In this document: positions 27,363 to 36,743 of the stretch, one piece after another
How positions within the stretch are numbered: position 1 is the stretch's first letter
How the letters are laid out: each line of letters opens with the position of its first letter
Origin: Flammeovirga aprica JL-4
GTDB lineage: Bacteria; Bacteroidota; Bacteroidia; Cytophagales; Flammeovirgaceae
Length of the DNA: 64,000 bases
Assembly: GCF_012844305.1 (NCBI RefSeq)
Contig: NZ_JABANE010000015.1
Coordinates: 1 to 64,000, forward strand
Reading direction: 5' to 3'
Made by a program: the position numbers and the translations under genes
Notes under the pieces: model-generated
Databases searched by the model: none
What the model saw: the letters and a program-made list of their open reading frames with translations, nothing else
Told to the model about the DNA's origin: nothing

Positions 27363-29270
27363 CTAGTTATAAACCCCTTCTTTCTTATGGATTTTAATCT
27401 GATTTAAATCGTCGTAAACAGTTTGAGTTATTTCCTCACAGAATTTCTTTTCTCTGATTTCTCTTTTTGCAATAGATGCAATTTTCTTTTTCCTGAAATC
27501 AGATTTGATCTTTATTATATCCCTGATGATTTTCTTTTGTCGCATTAATTCCTCATTCTCATCAATTATTGCATCATTACTCCACACCAATGCTTCATAC
27601 TCTTCTTCTCTTGCTTTAATCTGATTTTCAAAAACTTCTTTGAGACTTTCGTTTACCTTATCGTATTCTTTTTTGTAAGCCGTTTCTGCATTTGACACGA
27701 TGTAAAGCCCACGATACAAGCTTAGTTTAGTGTTCATCTGCTTCTTTAACTCAGAAATATTTTTAGACAGCTCTAGTTTATTGGATACCAAATCTTTATC
27801 AATGGATTTTATAGATTTCACCAATACATCTATACTATTATCTACTCTTGTAATCTGACTAGATTGATGCCCTAATACTTGCAATGTAACATCTACTTGA
27901 AGCAGTAATTTGAATTGCTGTAGATAGCTAGTTTGAGAATAGTTCAACGACTTTTTTACCAGGATCTGCTCTCTCTTTTTATCGATTAAGATCTTATTGA
28001 TTGATTTCAGATTGGCTATTTTAAGCTCCAGTTCTTGTATGATAGAATCTGCTTCTTCTATCTGTTGCAAGTTCACTTTAAAATATAAAGGATCTTGTTC
28101 TGATTTTCTTCTTGGTTTTTTGAGTGAAGCATAGTTCTTTTTAGAAACCTTATCCTTGAAATGTTTCAGATTATTTTCTAGGTTTTTCTCCTGCAATTCC
28201 TTTTTCACAATGTTATGCTTATCAAAAGAAAAACGGTCGATGTATTTTGTTCTTTTAGCAATAGGTCCACTTATGTTATGTCTAATCCACAAAACAAGTG
28301 CTTCTTTTTCGACTTTCGAATATAAGGATACGTTACTGCTGTATGAGGATGCAGAAGAAGATGCTTCGTGATAGTAAATCTGTTTCTTCTGAAAGAACAA
28401 GTCTTTTTCCTTTTGAGTTGCTTTTACATCAAATACCAGATTTTTTCCTTTTTCTAAACTAGACACAGCAAGTTGTCTATGATTTTTAGAGTTATGAACA
28501 AAAGCGTTTTTTGAACTTAGATAGAGGTAATCAGAACATTCTAAAGTAGCATATTCATCCAATATTTCATTTCTCAGTTTTGAATTGGTTACTCCTGAAA
28601 AGTCATTTTGAATAAATTCTTTGGATGTAATACTATTTTCCAGCAATTGCCAGTTAGGGTCAGCGGGAAAATGTGTTTTGATTAGGTCTTGAGGTGCTGG
28701 ACAGAAATAGGTTTCTGCTTCTTTCCCTTTTTTTAATTCATAGTTGACAGAATTGCCATTAATATCAAAAGTAAGTTTCTTTAAACGTCCATAATTACTT
28801 CCCCACAGACAGTCTACTTGATACCACTTTTTATCTATCAGAATGGCATTCCAATAGTGATTAGGCTGATACAGCACTTTGATGATCGGTTTATTTTCTG
28901 TGAAGGTATACCCCACGATCTGCTTGCTAACCAGCCCAGACCTGTGGCAAAGAGAATCAAATAAATTAGAAAATTCTTCTGCTGTTCCCCTTCTTCTTTT
29001 CAAAATTTGCTGGATAGAATACCTTTTGATTTTATACCTCTCTTCCAATAGGAAGTTATTGGTAATCCAGTCGTAAATGTTTTTGGCTTTTTGGTAATCA
29101 GAGTTTTCATTTGAAGTCAAATATTTACTCAGTTCATTTAAAGATTGTTCAGCATATCGTGGCACAAAAACAGTGGAGGACGCATTGTTTTGTGAAAATA
29201 CTGTGGTACAACCTAAGGATAATAATGTTAAGAGCAATAAACGTGTGTAGATAGATCGAGAGTTCATCAT
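27363..29270 (-). CDS. Transglutaminase-like protein lacking the catalytic cysteine, with coiled coil
   Basis: About 635 residues, starting at one of two adjacent ATGs (29270 or 29267), which open on a signal peptide with lipobox-like LSLGC. Residues ~65-190 have the transglutaminase-like (CYK3-type) pattern: KAKNIYDWITNNF, RRRGTAEEFSNLFDSLC, GYTF, NHYWNAILIDKKWYQVDCLWG. The position normally held by the catalytic Cys is Ala (RRGTAEEF), while the His (NHYWNA) and Asp (QVDCLW) remain. The C-terminal half (from ~360) is a long lysine/glutamate-rich coiled coil. It is probably a binding or scaffolding protein rather than a peptidase. Confidence 0.72.
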   Translation of the reverse strand: MMNSRSIYTRLLLLTLLSLGCTTVFSQNNASSTVFVPRYAEQSLNELSKYLTSNENSDYQKAKNIYDWITNNFLLEERYKIKRYSIQQILKRRRGTAEEFSNLFDSLCHRSGLVSKQIVGYTFTENKPIIKVLYQPNHYWNAILIDKKWYQVDCLWGSNYGRLKKLTFDINGNSVNYELKKGKEAETYFCPAPQDLIKTHFPADPNWQLLENSITSKEFIQNDFSGVTNSKLRNEILDEYATLECSDYLYLSSKNAFVHNSKNHRQLAVSSLEKGKNLVFDVKATQKEKDLFFQKKQIYYHEASSSASSYSSNVSLYSKVEKEALVLWIRHNISGPIAKRTKYIDRFSFDKHNIVKKELQEKNLENNLKHFKDKVSKKNYASLKKPRRKSEQDPLYFKVNLQQIEEADSIIQELELKIANLKSINKILIDKKREQILVKKSLNYSQTSYLQQFKLLLQVDVTLQVLGHQSSQITRVDNSIDVLVKSIKSIDKDLVSNKLELSKNISELKKQMNTKLSLYRGLYIVSNAETAYKKEYDKVNESLKEVFENQIKAREEEYEALVWSNDAIIDENEELMRQKKIIRDIIKIKSDFRKKKIASIAKREIREKKFCEEITQTVYDDLNQIKIHKKEGVYN

Positions 29271-29463
29271 AACCGAAGACAATAGTTGCCCCAATGTTCA
29301 AAAGCACACTTAGGACATCAATTCGTTTTTATTTAGTTACAGTCAAAAAAGTATAATAATAATAATCAAAAGACAGAAGAGTTCACTCTGCCATATCATT
29401 TCATAACATTAAGTTAACGAAAAATTTACAAAAGTATTATGCGTATATTTAACTTTTATTAAA

Positions 29464-29490
29464 AAAAGGATTGAAATCATCAATCCTTTT
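29464..29490 (-). terminator. Terminator of the TolC/HlyD/ABC operon
   Basis: The stem AAAAGGATTG/CAATCCTTTT, with a T run after it on the minus strand, lies about 40 bases after the stop of the TolC-family gene. Confidence 0.7.
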
Positions 29491-29526
29491 CCATTTATTT
29501 TTTTATTCGATAATTCTAAATCACAA

Positions 29527-30936
29527 CTAAAGTGTTGGAGATAAGCCAGTTGTCCAGTTTAATTCGGCAACAGACTTGGCATATTCCGCTTTCATTTTAA
29601 AAAGCTTCGTTTGTGCTTCCAATAATTTTCCTTCACGGACATTCATATAGAAAACAGAACTTTCTCCAGCATCAAATTTTTCAGTTTCGCCTTGCAATAA
29701 AATCTCATAATTCTGAGACATTTCGCTTTGCATATCCGTCAGTTCCACATAGTTCTGAACGGCTAGAAAGGCTTTTCTGATGTTGTTTTCAACTTCTCTC
29801 TTTGTCATAATCAACTGCAGGTCGTTGTCTTGCAACTTCAACTTTGTCATCTGCAATTTCGCTCTTTCTTTTCTTAAGAAAATAGGCATAGAGAAAGAGG
29901 CACCAAACTTATAATTTTCATCTAAACCATACTCCCATCCACTTACTGGAGTGGTTCCTAGATAATTGTATTTTAAATTCAGCTCAGGTTTTACCGCTTC
30001 TTTGGCTAAACGCTGATCTACTTTCAAGATTGTCGTTTTGGTTTGAATCTTAACGATGTCCGGATGTTTCACAGACGCTTCAGTCAGTAAATTCTCCAAT
30101 ACCGGCAATACTTCAACACCCAACTCTTCTGGAAGAACGTTATCAAGAAGTTCCAGAGGTTTTCCTTCTTCATTCCATAAATGATTAGAAAGAACAAGAC
30201 GTGCCTTCTGTAATTCCAGTTTGGCTAATTTAAGATTGATTTCTCTATCCTGAATTGTAATTAGTGCTTCTACACCGTCTACATTGGCCAAATCACCCTG
30301 ACGAATTCTTTCATCAACAGCTTCTTTTCTGAAAATAGCAAGATCATATCCTTCTTCGGCTAAACGGTATTGATGATACGAGAAATACCATGTCCAATAA
30401 TCCTTAGCTACCTGAAGAATCAATTTGTTGATTTGCTTGATCTGATCCGCTTCCGTCATCTGCTGCATAGCGTAACCTTTTTTGAGCATTGCTCTACGTT
30501 CGTCCATCAGCAAACCCTTCAAGACCGGAAGTTCCAAGCCAACATACATCAGACCCTTACCACCATTGGTGTCATTTTCAGGGTTGAGATTAATGCCGTC
30601 ATTTCTTTCATAACCTACATTAATCGAACCTGCCCAAACGGGAATTTTAGCATAGCTATTCCACTTTGTATAATAATCTTTGGTTTTAAAAACCTTCTGA
30701 TCATACTTAGAATAAATCTTGGGGTCTGAATAACCTTTACCCAATCGCACCTGCATTTGACCTTGCTCAGAGAGTAGGGCAATTTGCTGGGCAACGGGAT
30801 GATATACCATTACAATTTCATACAAATCATCTAAAGAAAGAATACTTTCCGTAGAGTCATTTTCTGAAATTTCCTGTGCATACAGCAGATTACAGAAACT
30901 GAGGTGCAATAACAACCCCATTAAAACTACTCTCAT
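29527..30936 (-). CDS. TolC-family outer membrane efflux protein
   Basis: About 469 residues. The ATG at 30936 opens on a signal peptide (MRVVLMGLLLHLSFCNLLYA) one base after the stop of the HlyD-type gene, and is preferred over an ATG 33 bases upstream. Two OEP repeats of alternating long helices are seen; the second includes RLAKEAVKPELNLKYNYLG and SMPIFLRKERAKLQM. The protein should form the outer membrane channel of the export complex encoded by the next two genes. Length is normal for the family. Confidence 0.85.
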   Translation of the reverse strand: MRVVLMGLLLHLSFCNLLYAQEISENDSTESILSLDDLYEIVMVYHPVAQQIALLSEQGQMQVRLGKGYSDPKIYSKYDQKVFKTKDYYTKWNSYAKIPVWAGSINVGYERNDGINLNPENDTNGGKGLMYVGLELPVLKGLLMDERRAMLKKGYAMQQMTEADQIKQINKLILQVAKDYWTWYFSYHQYRLAEEGYDLAIFRKEAVDERIRQGDLANVDGVEALITIQDREINLKLAKLELQKARLVLSNHLWNEEGKPLELLDNVLPEELGVEVLPVLENLLTEASVKHPDIVKIQTKTTILKVDQRLAKEAVKPELNLKYNYLGTTPVSGWEYGLDENYKFGASFSMPIFLRKERAKLQMTKLKLQDNDLQLIMTKREVENNIRKAFLAVQNYVELTDMQSEMSQNYEILLQGETEKFDAGESSVFYMNVREGKLLEAQTKLFKMKAEYAKSVAELNWTTGLSPTL

Positions 30937-30937
30937 A

Positions 30938-32296
30938 TTATTTCTTTTTTCCTTTTGCAGATGTATCATAATTTTTCAAACTAGGCGGGAAACCATTGAT
31001 CTGACGCCAAAGTTCGTACCATATTGGCACTTCTTCAAGCATTACCCAGCCAAATACACCAGTACCCATTCTGAGTTCTACTGGCCATTCATCATCTTTT
31101 TCTTTTAAATCTTGTGTAATTAAGATTCTAAAAGTACCGTCAGCTTGATTTACAAAATCGACTACTTCCACTTTACCACCAAATGTACCCACTGATACAC
31201 TCGGCCATCCTGAGAACTGAATTGAAGGCCATCCATCAAATCTCGAACGAACATGTCTTCCTTCCTCAATCAATGGAACATCCATCGTTTTCACATAAAT
31301 AGCCGCTGCTAAATGTGGATTTTCAGGCATCAATGTCATCAATACCTGACCGCTTTTCACGTTTTCACCAATACCACTGCTCAACGCTTGTACTACAATA
31401 CCTTTCTGAGGAGCACGGATCACACGCATACCAGCACGTACTTCCATACTTGAAAGCTCGTTTCTAGCCTTTGCTAAAGCACCTTCACTATCTGCAATAT
31501 CAGACAGGGTTGTACTTAATTCTGAATCCGTTTTTGCAATTTTGTCCAACATTTCGTTTCTAGTGACATTCTTACCAAGAATTGCATTTTGGTATTCGTT
31601 GATTGCCATTTCGAACTTAGTTCTTGCTCCAACTTCTTTTGAAACTGACTGCTGATATTTACTTCTTACGCCTTCTAGTTTAGTTAAAGAGATCAAGCCC
31701 TTATTATAAAGTTCCTGATTGGCATTGTACTGACGGTCGGCGTTTTTAAGGTCTACCTTAGCCGCTTGCCAGGCGATACTATCACTTTCAACTTTTAGTA
31801 GACTTTGTTGAATTTTGTTATCAAACTGTTTTAATTTGATGATCAAACCTTCTTCCAAAGCTCTTAATTGACGCTCTTTGGCTTGTACTTTATCTCTTTT
31901 GGCTTCAATAGCCTCACCTTTAGCCATAATACCTTCTTCCAAACGAAGAATCATATCTGGGTCAATGTACTTATCTTTTACTTCGGCAATAGTCAATAAC
32001 ACCTGACCCGAATCCACTTCTTGACCTTCTGCAACATTCCATTTAGCAATTGTACCGTCAATTGGACACTGAATTTTCTGTGGTCTGTCTTGTGGCATTA
32101 ATGCCGTCATTTCACCTCTTGCTCTGATGTTCTGCTGCCATGGCAAAAACATTACTACAAAAAAGATAGCGATAATAGCCATGATCCACTGTGCAATTTT
32201 CTTTGCCTCAGAGGGTGTATTTAATGTATTTAGAGAACCAAATCTTCTGTCAAATTCCTGCTGATCAGAAGAGTTTTTTGGAGTGATATTTAACAT
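30938..32296 (-). CDS. HlyD-family membrane fusion protein
   Basis: A 452-residue adaptor: one N-terminal transmembrane helix (IAQWIMAIIAIFFVVMFLPW), a biotinyl-lipoyl half (VDSGQVLLTIAE), a long alpha-hairpin (about residues 110-275) with heptads, the second lipoyl half (VRAGMRVIRAPQKGIVVQAL), and a beta-barrel end. It links the ABC protein to the TolC-type channel. It starts 11 bases after the ABC gene. A late HlyD-type C-terminus (EVPIWYELWRQINGFPP) is intact. Confidence 0.87.
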   Translation of the reverse strand: MLNITPKNSSDQQEFDRRFGSLNTLNTPSEAKKIAQWIMAIIAIFFVVMFLPWQQNIRARGEMTALMPQDRPQKIQCPIDGTIAKWNVAEGQEVDSGQVLLTIAEVKDKYIDPDMILRLEEGIMAKGEAIEAKRDKVQAKERQLRALEEGLIIKLKQFDNKIQQSLLKVESDSIAWQAAKVDLKNADRQYNANQELYNKGLISLTKLEGVRSKYQQSVSKEVGARTKFEMAINEYQNAILGKNVTRNEMLDKIAKTDSELSTTLSDIADSEGALAKARNELSSMEVRAGMRVIRAPQKGIVVQALSSGIGENVKSGQVLMTLMPENPHLAAAIYVKTMDVPLIEEGRHVRSRFDGWPSIQFSGWPSVSVGTFGGKVEVVDFVNQADGTFRILITQDLKEKDDEWPVELRMGTGVFGWVMLEEVPIWYELWRQINGFPPSLKNYDTSAKGKKK

Positions 32297-32307
32297 AACT
32301 TTCTGAT

Positions 32308-34470
32308 TTAAGCGTTATTTGTTGGTGGTAAAATACAATTCTGGAAACTCGGGTGTCCCTTCACTTCATCTAGTGTACCTATTGTCTCTAATTTACCTTG
32401 CGACATAATCGCCACTCGGTCACATAAGTTTGAAAGAATAGGGTCATTACCAACAAATACCAATGTCCAAGGGTTTTCTTTATCAATCAAGAATGAAAGT
32501 ACTTTCAATCTCACATGACTGTCCAACTCACGGAATGTCTTGTTTAGAATCAATAATTTCGGACGGTCCACAATACATCTCGCTAGTAAGAAACGCATTG
32601 TTACGCTTTCAGGGAAGACCTTGCCTCCTGCTGTGATCAATGTATTTAAACCTTGAGGCTGTTTATTGACAAAATCAAGTAATTCTACATTCTTTAATGC
32701 CCACAATACATCATCGTAAGTCACACCTTCTCTACCCATAGAAATGTTTTCGAGGATAGTGCCATCAAAAAGCTCTTCTTCTGAGAGGTTCTTTGAAATC
32801 TGATTTCTTATACTGTTAAGATCGACATCTTTTAATGAGTAGTCATCATAAGTAATCGCACCTTTATAGTCATTCAGCATACTTGACAATGCCAGCATCA
32901 TCGCATCTTTCCCTGAGAAATTATAACCTAGCAAGCATAATCTTTCTCCTTGATTAATATGCAAATTCACACCATTCAAAGCCTTTCTACCATTAGGGTA
33001 TGTAAAGTGTAAATCTTTTACCTTCACCTCAAAACCTTTGCTATCTCTTACAGGCATTACCACCCCGTTTTTCTTTTCTAATGGTAAATCTGTTACATGA
33101 GCAATTTTATCTACAGCTGTCAGCATATCATAAGCTACTTCCATAGACAATACCAACTTCTCTGATGCTGAAAGTACCAATACAATCACAATCTCAGAGG
33201 CAACGAACTGACCTAAGTTGATTTCTCTGTTAATCACTAACCAAGAACCAATAATTAATAAACCACCGGTTACTAAGGTTTTAAAGATATATACATAAAG
33301 GAACTGATTGATCACTACGTTGAATTGCTTTTCTCTGTAATGCAAATAGTGATTCGTCAAGTTTTCTGTTCTTTCTAATGGCAATGATGTACCCCCTGCA
33401 ATTTTGAAAGACAACAGCGTTCTCGCCATTTCTTCCAGCCAATGTACTACCTTATATTTATATTTTGACTCTACCATATTGGCATCCAATGCTTTTGGAC
33501 CTGTGTAGTAAAACAAGATCACCAAAAGGGAAATCAATACAATACCGAATACAATAAATAATGGGTGATAGAAAGAAAGAAGAATCATACCGAAAAGAAT
33601 CTGCAAGATTGCTCCTGATAAATCAATCAGGAATTTCGGTAAACTCTTCTGGATGGTCAGCACATCAAAGAAACGGTTCATCAGTTCTGGTGCATAACTT
33701 CCCATCAATGACTCCAGCTTGATTCTCGGTAAACGGAAAGCAAACTCAAAGGCCGCTTTCACGAAAACTCTTCTTTGCAAGGTCTCCACCAGTTTCAGCT
33801 GCATAATTTGTAGCCCACCCGTAAACATGGTCACTACAATCACCAAACCAATCATGACGGTGATGGAGTCAATTACCACACCACCTGCTATAAGTTCGAT
33901 CACAGTCTGTACACCTAACGGAAGCACTAAACCAAACAATGAAATCAGTAATGCATAAATATAAATGTAGGCAATGTCTTTTTTCTCCGCAGAAAGCAAT
34001 CTGTAAAGACGAGAAATAGAATTGCTCTTTTCCTTCGTTGTAGAGTCAGATATAATAGGGTTATTTGAAATTGGAATAGCGTATTCAATTTCACCCGATT
34101 CTAACCTGATAAGGTTTTCTAAAGCAATGGTAAGGTTAATTTCTGTCTCCTGTCCTAAAACATCTACTACAGCAGCTAGTGTTTTACCACTTTCGTTTAC
34201 ATAAAAAATAACAGGAAGTGTAGAGCCTTCAAGCTTACAAAGTGCCACAAATGGCGTAATGCTCTTTTCCAGATGTTGGGCCAATGAAGTGATTGTCCCT
34301 TTATTTTTTATAATAGCCAGATTCATACCATCAGCATATCGCACAAGATTACCCCAAAAATCCGTTTCCTGGCTTGGGTCTAGAATTGGCTCTATTACAT
34401 CTCCTTCGACTTGATGTTGTATATGTTTAGATAGTAAATGACTAAGTTTTTTATATCCTTTATTTGTCAT
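32308..34470 (-). CDS. ABC exporter with a degenerate ATPase domain
   Basis: A 720-residue protein: a C39-like N-terminal domain without catalytic Cys (~1-140), five to six transmembrane helices (~165-450), and an ABC-type C-terminal domain (~480-715). The ATPase motifs are broken. Walker A reads GYNFSGKD, with Asp522 in place of Ser/Thr. Walker B reads LLILNKTF, with Asn643-Lys644 in place of Asp-Glu. The LSGGQ signature is replaced (GGKVFPESV), the Q-loop lacks Gln, and the H-loop His is Asn (FVGNDP). The fold looks kept and the gene is not frameshifted. It may pair with an active partner encoded elsewhere or work without ATP hydrolysis. The substrate is unknown. Confidence 0.85.
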   Translation of the reverse strand: MTNKGYKKLSHLLSKHIQHQVEGDVIEPILDPSQETDFWGNLVRYADGMNLAIIKNKGTITSLAQHLEKSITPFVALCKLEGSTLPVIFYVNESGKTLAAVVDVLGQETEINLTIALENLIRLESGEIEYAIPISNNPIISDSTTKEKSNSISRLYRLLSAEKKDIAYIYIYALLISLFGLVLPLGVQTVIELIAGGVVIDSITVMIGLVIVVTMFTGGLQIMQLKLVETLQRRVFVKAAFEFAFRLPRIKLESLMGSYAPELMNRFFDVLTIQKSLPKFLIDLSGAILQILFGMILLSFYHPLFIVFGIVLISLLVILFYYTGPKALDANMVESKYKYKVVHWLEEMARTLLSFKIAGGTSLPLERTENLTNHYLHYREKQFNVVINQFLYVYIFKTLVTGGLLIIGSWLVINREINLGQFVASEIVIVLVLSASEKLVLSMEVAYDMLTAVDKIAHVTDLPLEKKNGVVMPVRDSKGFEVKVKDLHFTYPNGRKALNGVNLHINQGERLCLLGYNFSGKDAMMLALSSMLNDYKGAITYDDYSLKDVDLNSIRNQISKNLSEEELFDGTILENISMGREGVTYDDVLWALKNVELLDFVNKQPQGLNTLITAGGKVFPESVTMRFLLARCIVDRPKLLILNKTFRELDSHVRLKVLSFLIDKENPWTLVFVGNDPILSNLCDRVAIMSQGKLETIGTLDEVKGHPSFQNCILPPTNNA

Positions 34471-34508
34471 AAAAACAGAAGTTGTTTCGTAGTGTTAAGT
34501 CTTGAACA

Positions 34509-34516
34509 CAAAACTA
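34509..34516 (-). promoter_or_regulatory. Candidate -7 box of the ABC/HlyD/TolC operon
   Basis: Read on the minus strand, TAGTTTTG fits the Bacteroidota -7 consensus TAnnTTTG and lies 38 bases before the ABC start codon. No good -33 element is seen at the expected distance. Confidence 0.35.
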
Positions 34517-34639
34517 CATTAAATGTTTTATGAATTAATAAGGTGAAAGTAAATATTTCAAAATTTAAGATTTATAAAACTTTCCCCTTTCAACTCCTAA
34601 TAAATGTAAAGTTAAGCAACATTCCTTAAACAAGTAGGG

Positions 34640-34806
34640 TAAAATATGTTATGTGTGTATTATTTAAGAAATAATAAAAAAAACACTGTTACAGTGTTTA
34701 AAGATATACTTTTAATCCACCAACTATTTTCACAAACTGTTTGTTTTAACAGGCACTCTTGTAAGAGAGTGTTAAATAAGGGGCCAATTTGGCCCCTTAT
34801 TTTTTT
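34640..34806 (+). ncRNA. Hairpin-rich leader or small RNA ending in a strong terminator
   Basis: Three hairpins follow one another: AAACACTG/CAGTGTTT (34681-34699), CACTCT/AGAGTG (34754-34771), and a GC-rich 12-13 bp stem (34774-34802; AAGGGGCC/GGCCCCTT) followed by TTTTTT. The last is a textbook plus-strand intrinsic terminator placed 60 bases before the alpha/beta hydrolase start. It may end a small RNA or be an attenuator in the hydrolase leader. The first hairpin also has a T8 tract on the minus strand. A 74-codon frame across this region lacks protein character. Confidence 0.5.
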
Positions 34807-34866
34807 ATCAATGAATGAGTTGTTATTCACAATAAATAAGAATAATTTTGTAAAAAAGACAGATCT

Positions 34867-35679
34867 ATGAAACCACTCATCAAATTACTTTCAACTACCG
34901 CACCCAATGTTGTGGTAAATATTGCCTACAAAAAAATTCTAAAACCTCAGGTCTTTAAGCTTCGTCCTCATGAAATTGAAGTATTAGAACAAGCTAAAAA
35001 AGATAAGGTTCAAATTAATGGGATTGGCATTCAAACTTATAAATGGGGCAATGGCTCCAAAAAAGTCCTTCTTGTGCATGGATGGGAAGGTCAGGCAGGC
35101 AACTTCTCTGACATTATTCCAAGCTTGATTGATAACGACTATACGGTTTATGCTTTTGACGCTCCTTCTCATGGGTTTAGTGAGCAAGGCAGAACTACCA
35201 TGTTTGACTTCAGTAATATCATACAATATATGCTGGAAAAGTATGAAATGCATCAGATCATTTCTCACTCTTTTGGCAGTGTAGGTACTACGCACTGTTT
35301 AGCGAATCACGAAAATATCCAAATTTCAAAATATGTAATGCTTACTACTCCTGACCGCTTTGAACAGCGTTTGGATGATGTTGCAGCATTTGTAGGAATC
35401 ACTAACAAAGTAAAAACAAGGCTTGTCAATAAATTAGAATCTGAATTTAATTTAAAAGTTAAAGATCAAAATGTTTCTGATTTCGTCAAAAAATCCAATG
35501 TAAAAAAGGCGTTGATTTTACACGATATAAATGATAAAGTTGTCAACATTGAACAATCGGAAAGTGTAGCGAAAGCGTGGGGAGATGTTTGCGAGTTGAG
35601 ACGTATAGAAAACACTGGTCATTTTCGCATACTAAGAACTCAATCTATTGTAGATCAAATAGTTACATTTTTAGATTAA
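34867..35679 (+). CDS. Alpha/beta hydrolase
   Basis: A 270-residue cytoplasmic protein of the alpha/beta hydrolase fold. VLLVHGWEGQAGNF is the oxyanion-hole strand, FDAPSHGFS follows, and SHSFGSVG is the nucleophile elbow (SHSFG, a variant of GxSxG). HDINDKVV holds the acid Asp and ENTGHF the catalytic His. It probably is an esterase or lipase-like enzyme of unknown substrate. It is transcribed away from the ABC operon and has the hairpin-rich leader described at 34640-34806. Confidence 0.82.
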   Translation: MKPLIKLLSTTAPNVVVNIAYKKILKPQVFKLRPHEIEVLEQAKKDKVQINGIGIQTYKWGNGSKKVLLVHGWEGQAGNFSDIIPSLIDNDYTVYAFDAPSHGFSEQGRTTMFDFSNIIQYMLEKYEMHQIISHSFGSVGTTHCLANHENIQISKYVMLTTPDRFEQRLDDVAAFVGITNKVKTRLVNKLESEFNLKVKDQNVSDFVKKSNVKKALILHDINDKVVNIEQSESVAKAWGDVCELRRIENTGHFRILRTQSIVDQIVTFLD

Positions 35680-36104
35680 AGCACAAAAAAACCCGAATAA
35701 TATACTAATAATACTATTCGGGCCACTTAATTCTTAATAGAAATTATATTCAAAATTAAGAAATTTTTATGACATTTCATCTGTCTTTTTTTGTTGCAAC
35801 TAGAAGAATTTTTCAGAATCTTCGATTCAAGAACGTTAGCCAAGATTTTTATTAAGAAAAAATTAAAATTATTTTCAATTTGTAAGAAATTTTGGTTTCA
35901 TTTTCTCAAAAAATCATCCTTTTATTTTCAATTTCTTTTCTTTTTGTTCAAAAATCTAAAGCACAAAATAAGTCAATAAAGGTTTTTGAGCTCTTTCTCA
36001 GATTTTCAGAAAAAAAGAAAGGTTAAGTCATCACAACTCAACCCTTCCTATGGAATAATTAACTATTTATTCAAGGCAATTAATCGCATCACAATTTATT
36101 TTCT
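35680..36104. other. Intergenic region with two stem-loops
   Basis: No gene is seen. CCCGAATA/TATTCGGG at 35692-35722, with an A run on its left, is a terminator-like hairpin; its T tract is on the minus strand. GGTTAAGT/ACTCAACC (36021-36043, one mismatch), with a T-rich tract on the minus side, is a likely terminator of the anhydrogalactose operon, 60 bases after its last stop codon. The stretch between them is very AT-rich with long T runs. Confidence 0.5.
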
Positions 36105-36743
36105 TTAAAACGAATCTTTCAAAGCTGTAAAGTGAGATAGTAAAGCGTCTTCTTGTCCTTCCACTAGTAATGCTTTAGGAAACAAAGAACCACCCATCCC
36201 TACTCCATAAGCTCCTGCTTTGAAGAATGATTGAATATTTTTACTGTCTACTCCACCTGTTGGTAAAACTTTGATCTCATTGAGTGGTGCTTTAATGTCT
36301 TTTACGTAATTAGCACCAAACTGAGAACAAGGAAATATTTTTACTGCAGTCGCACCTGCTTTCCAAGCCGTGTAGATTTCTGTTGGCGTCAATGCTCCTG
36401 AGAAAACAGGAATCTCAAGACTTTTACATTTTGCGATGACCTCTTGGTCTACAATAGGCGTGACAATGAACTGTGCTCCTGCTTCCAGTGCTTTGTCTAA
36501 ACCTTCAAGGTCACAAACTGTACCTGCCCCAACGTTTAGATCAGGATAAGCGGCAGATAGTTTTTCAATAAACGCTAATGCATTTGGAGTGTTTAGCGTG
36601 ATCTCAATTGTACTTAAACCTGCCTGTACATAAATGGGGATAATACGTTCCAAAGTGGTTTCGTCTACCCCTCTAAGAATACCGACAATTGGAGCATCAT
36701 GGAATTTAGTCCATGAAAACTCCTTGACTTTACACACACTCAT
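36105..36743 (-). CDS. dgoA: KDPG/KDPGal aldolase (Eda/DgoA family)
   Basis: A 212-residue class I aldolase of normal family length. GILRGVD, STIEITLNTP with the conserved Glu, VGAGTV, and the Schiff-base lysine in TAVKIFPCSQFG are all present, with PTGGV as phosphate site. It splits 2-keto-3-deoxy-6-phosphogalactonate (or the gluconate form) into pyruvate and glyceraldehyde-3-phosphate. It overlaps the kinase gene by 14 bases. With the kinase, dehydrogenase and cycloisomerase next to it, it forms the last step of the 3,6-anhydrogalactose pathway. Gene symbol is by family, not by proven substrate. Confidence 0.9.
   Translation of the reverse strand: MSVCKVKEFSWTKFHDAPIVGILRGVDETTLERIIPIYVQAGLSTIEITLNTPNALAFIEKLSAAYPDLNVGAGTVCDLEGLDKALEAGAQFIVTPIVDQEVIAKCKSLEIPVFSGALTPTEIYTAWKAGATAVKIFPCSQFGANYVKDIKAPLNEIKVLPTGGVDSKNIQSFFKAGAYGVGMGGSLFPKALLVEGQEDALLSHFTALKDSF

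Noticed and set aside
30370-30729. 119-codon open frame on the plus strand
   Set aside because: Opposite the TolC-family gene; no signal, no domain, unusual composition.
34646-34870. 74-codon open frame before the alpha/beta hydrolase
   Set aside because: It reads through the three hairpins and the terminator, has no plausible start context and no protein-like pattern. The region is better explained as structured RNA.
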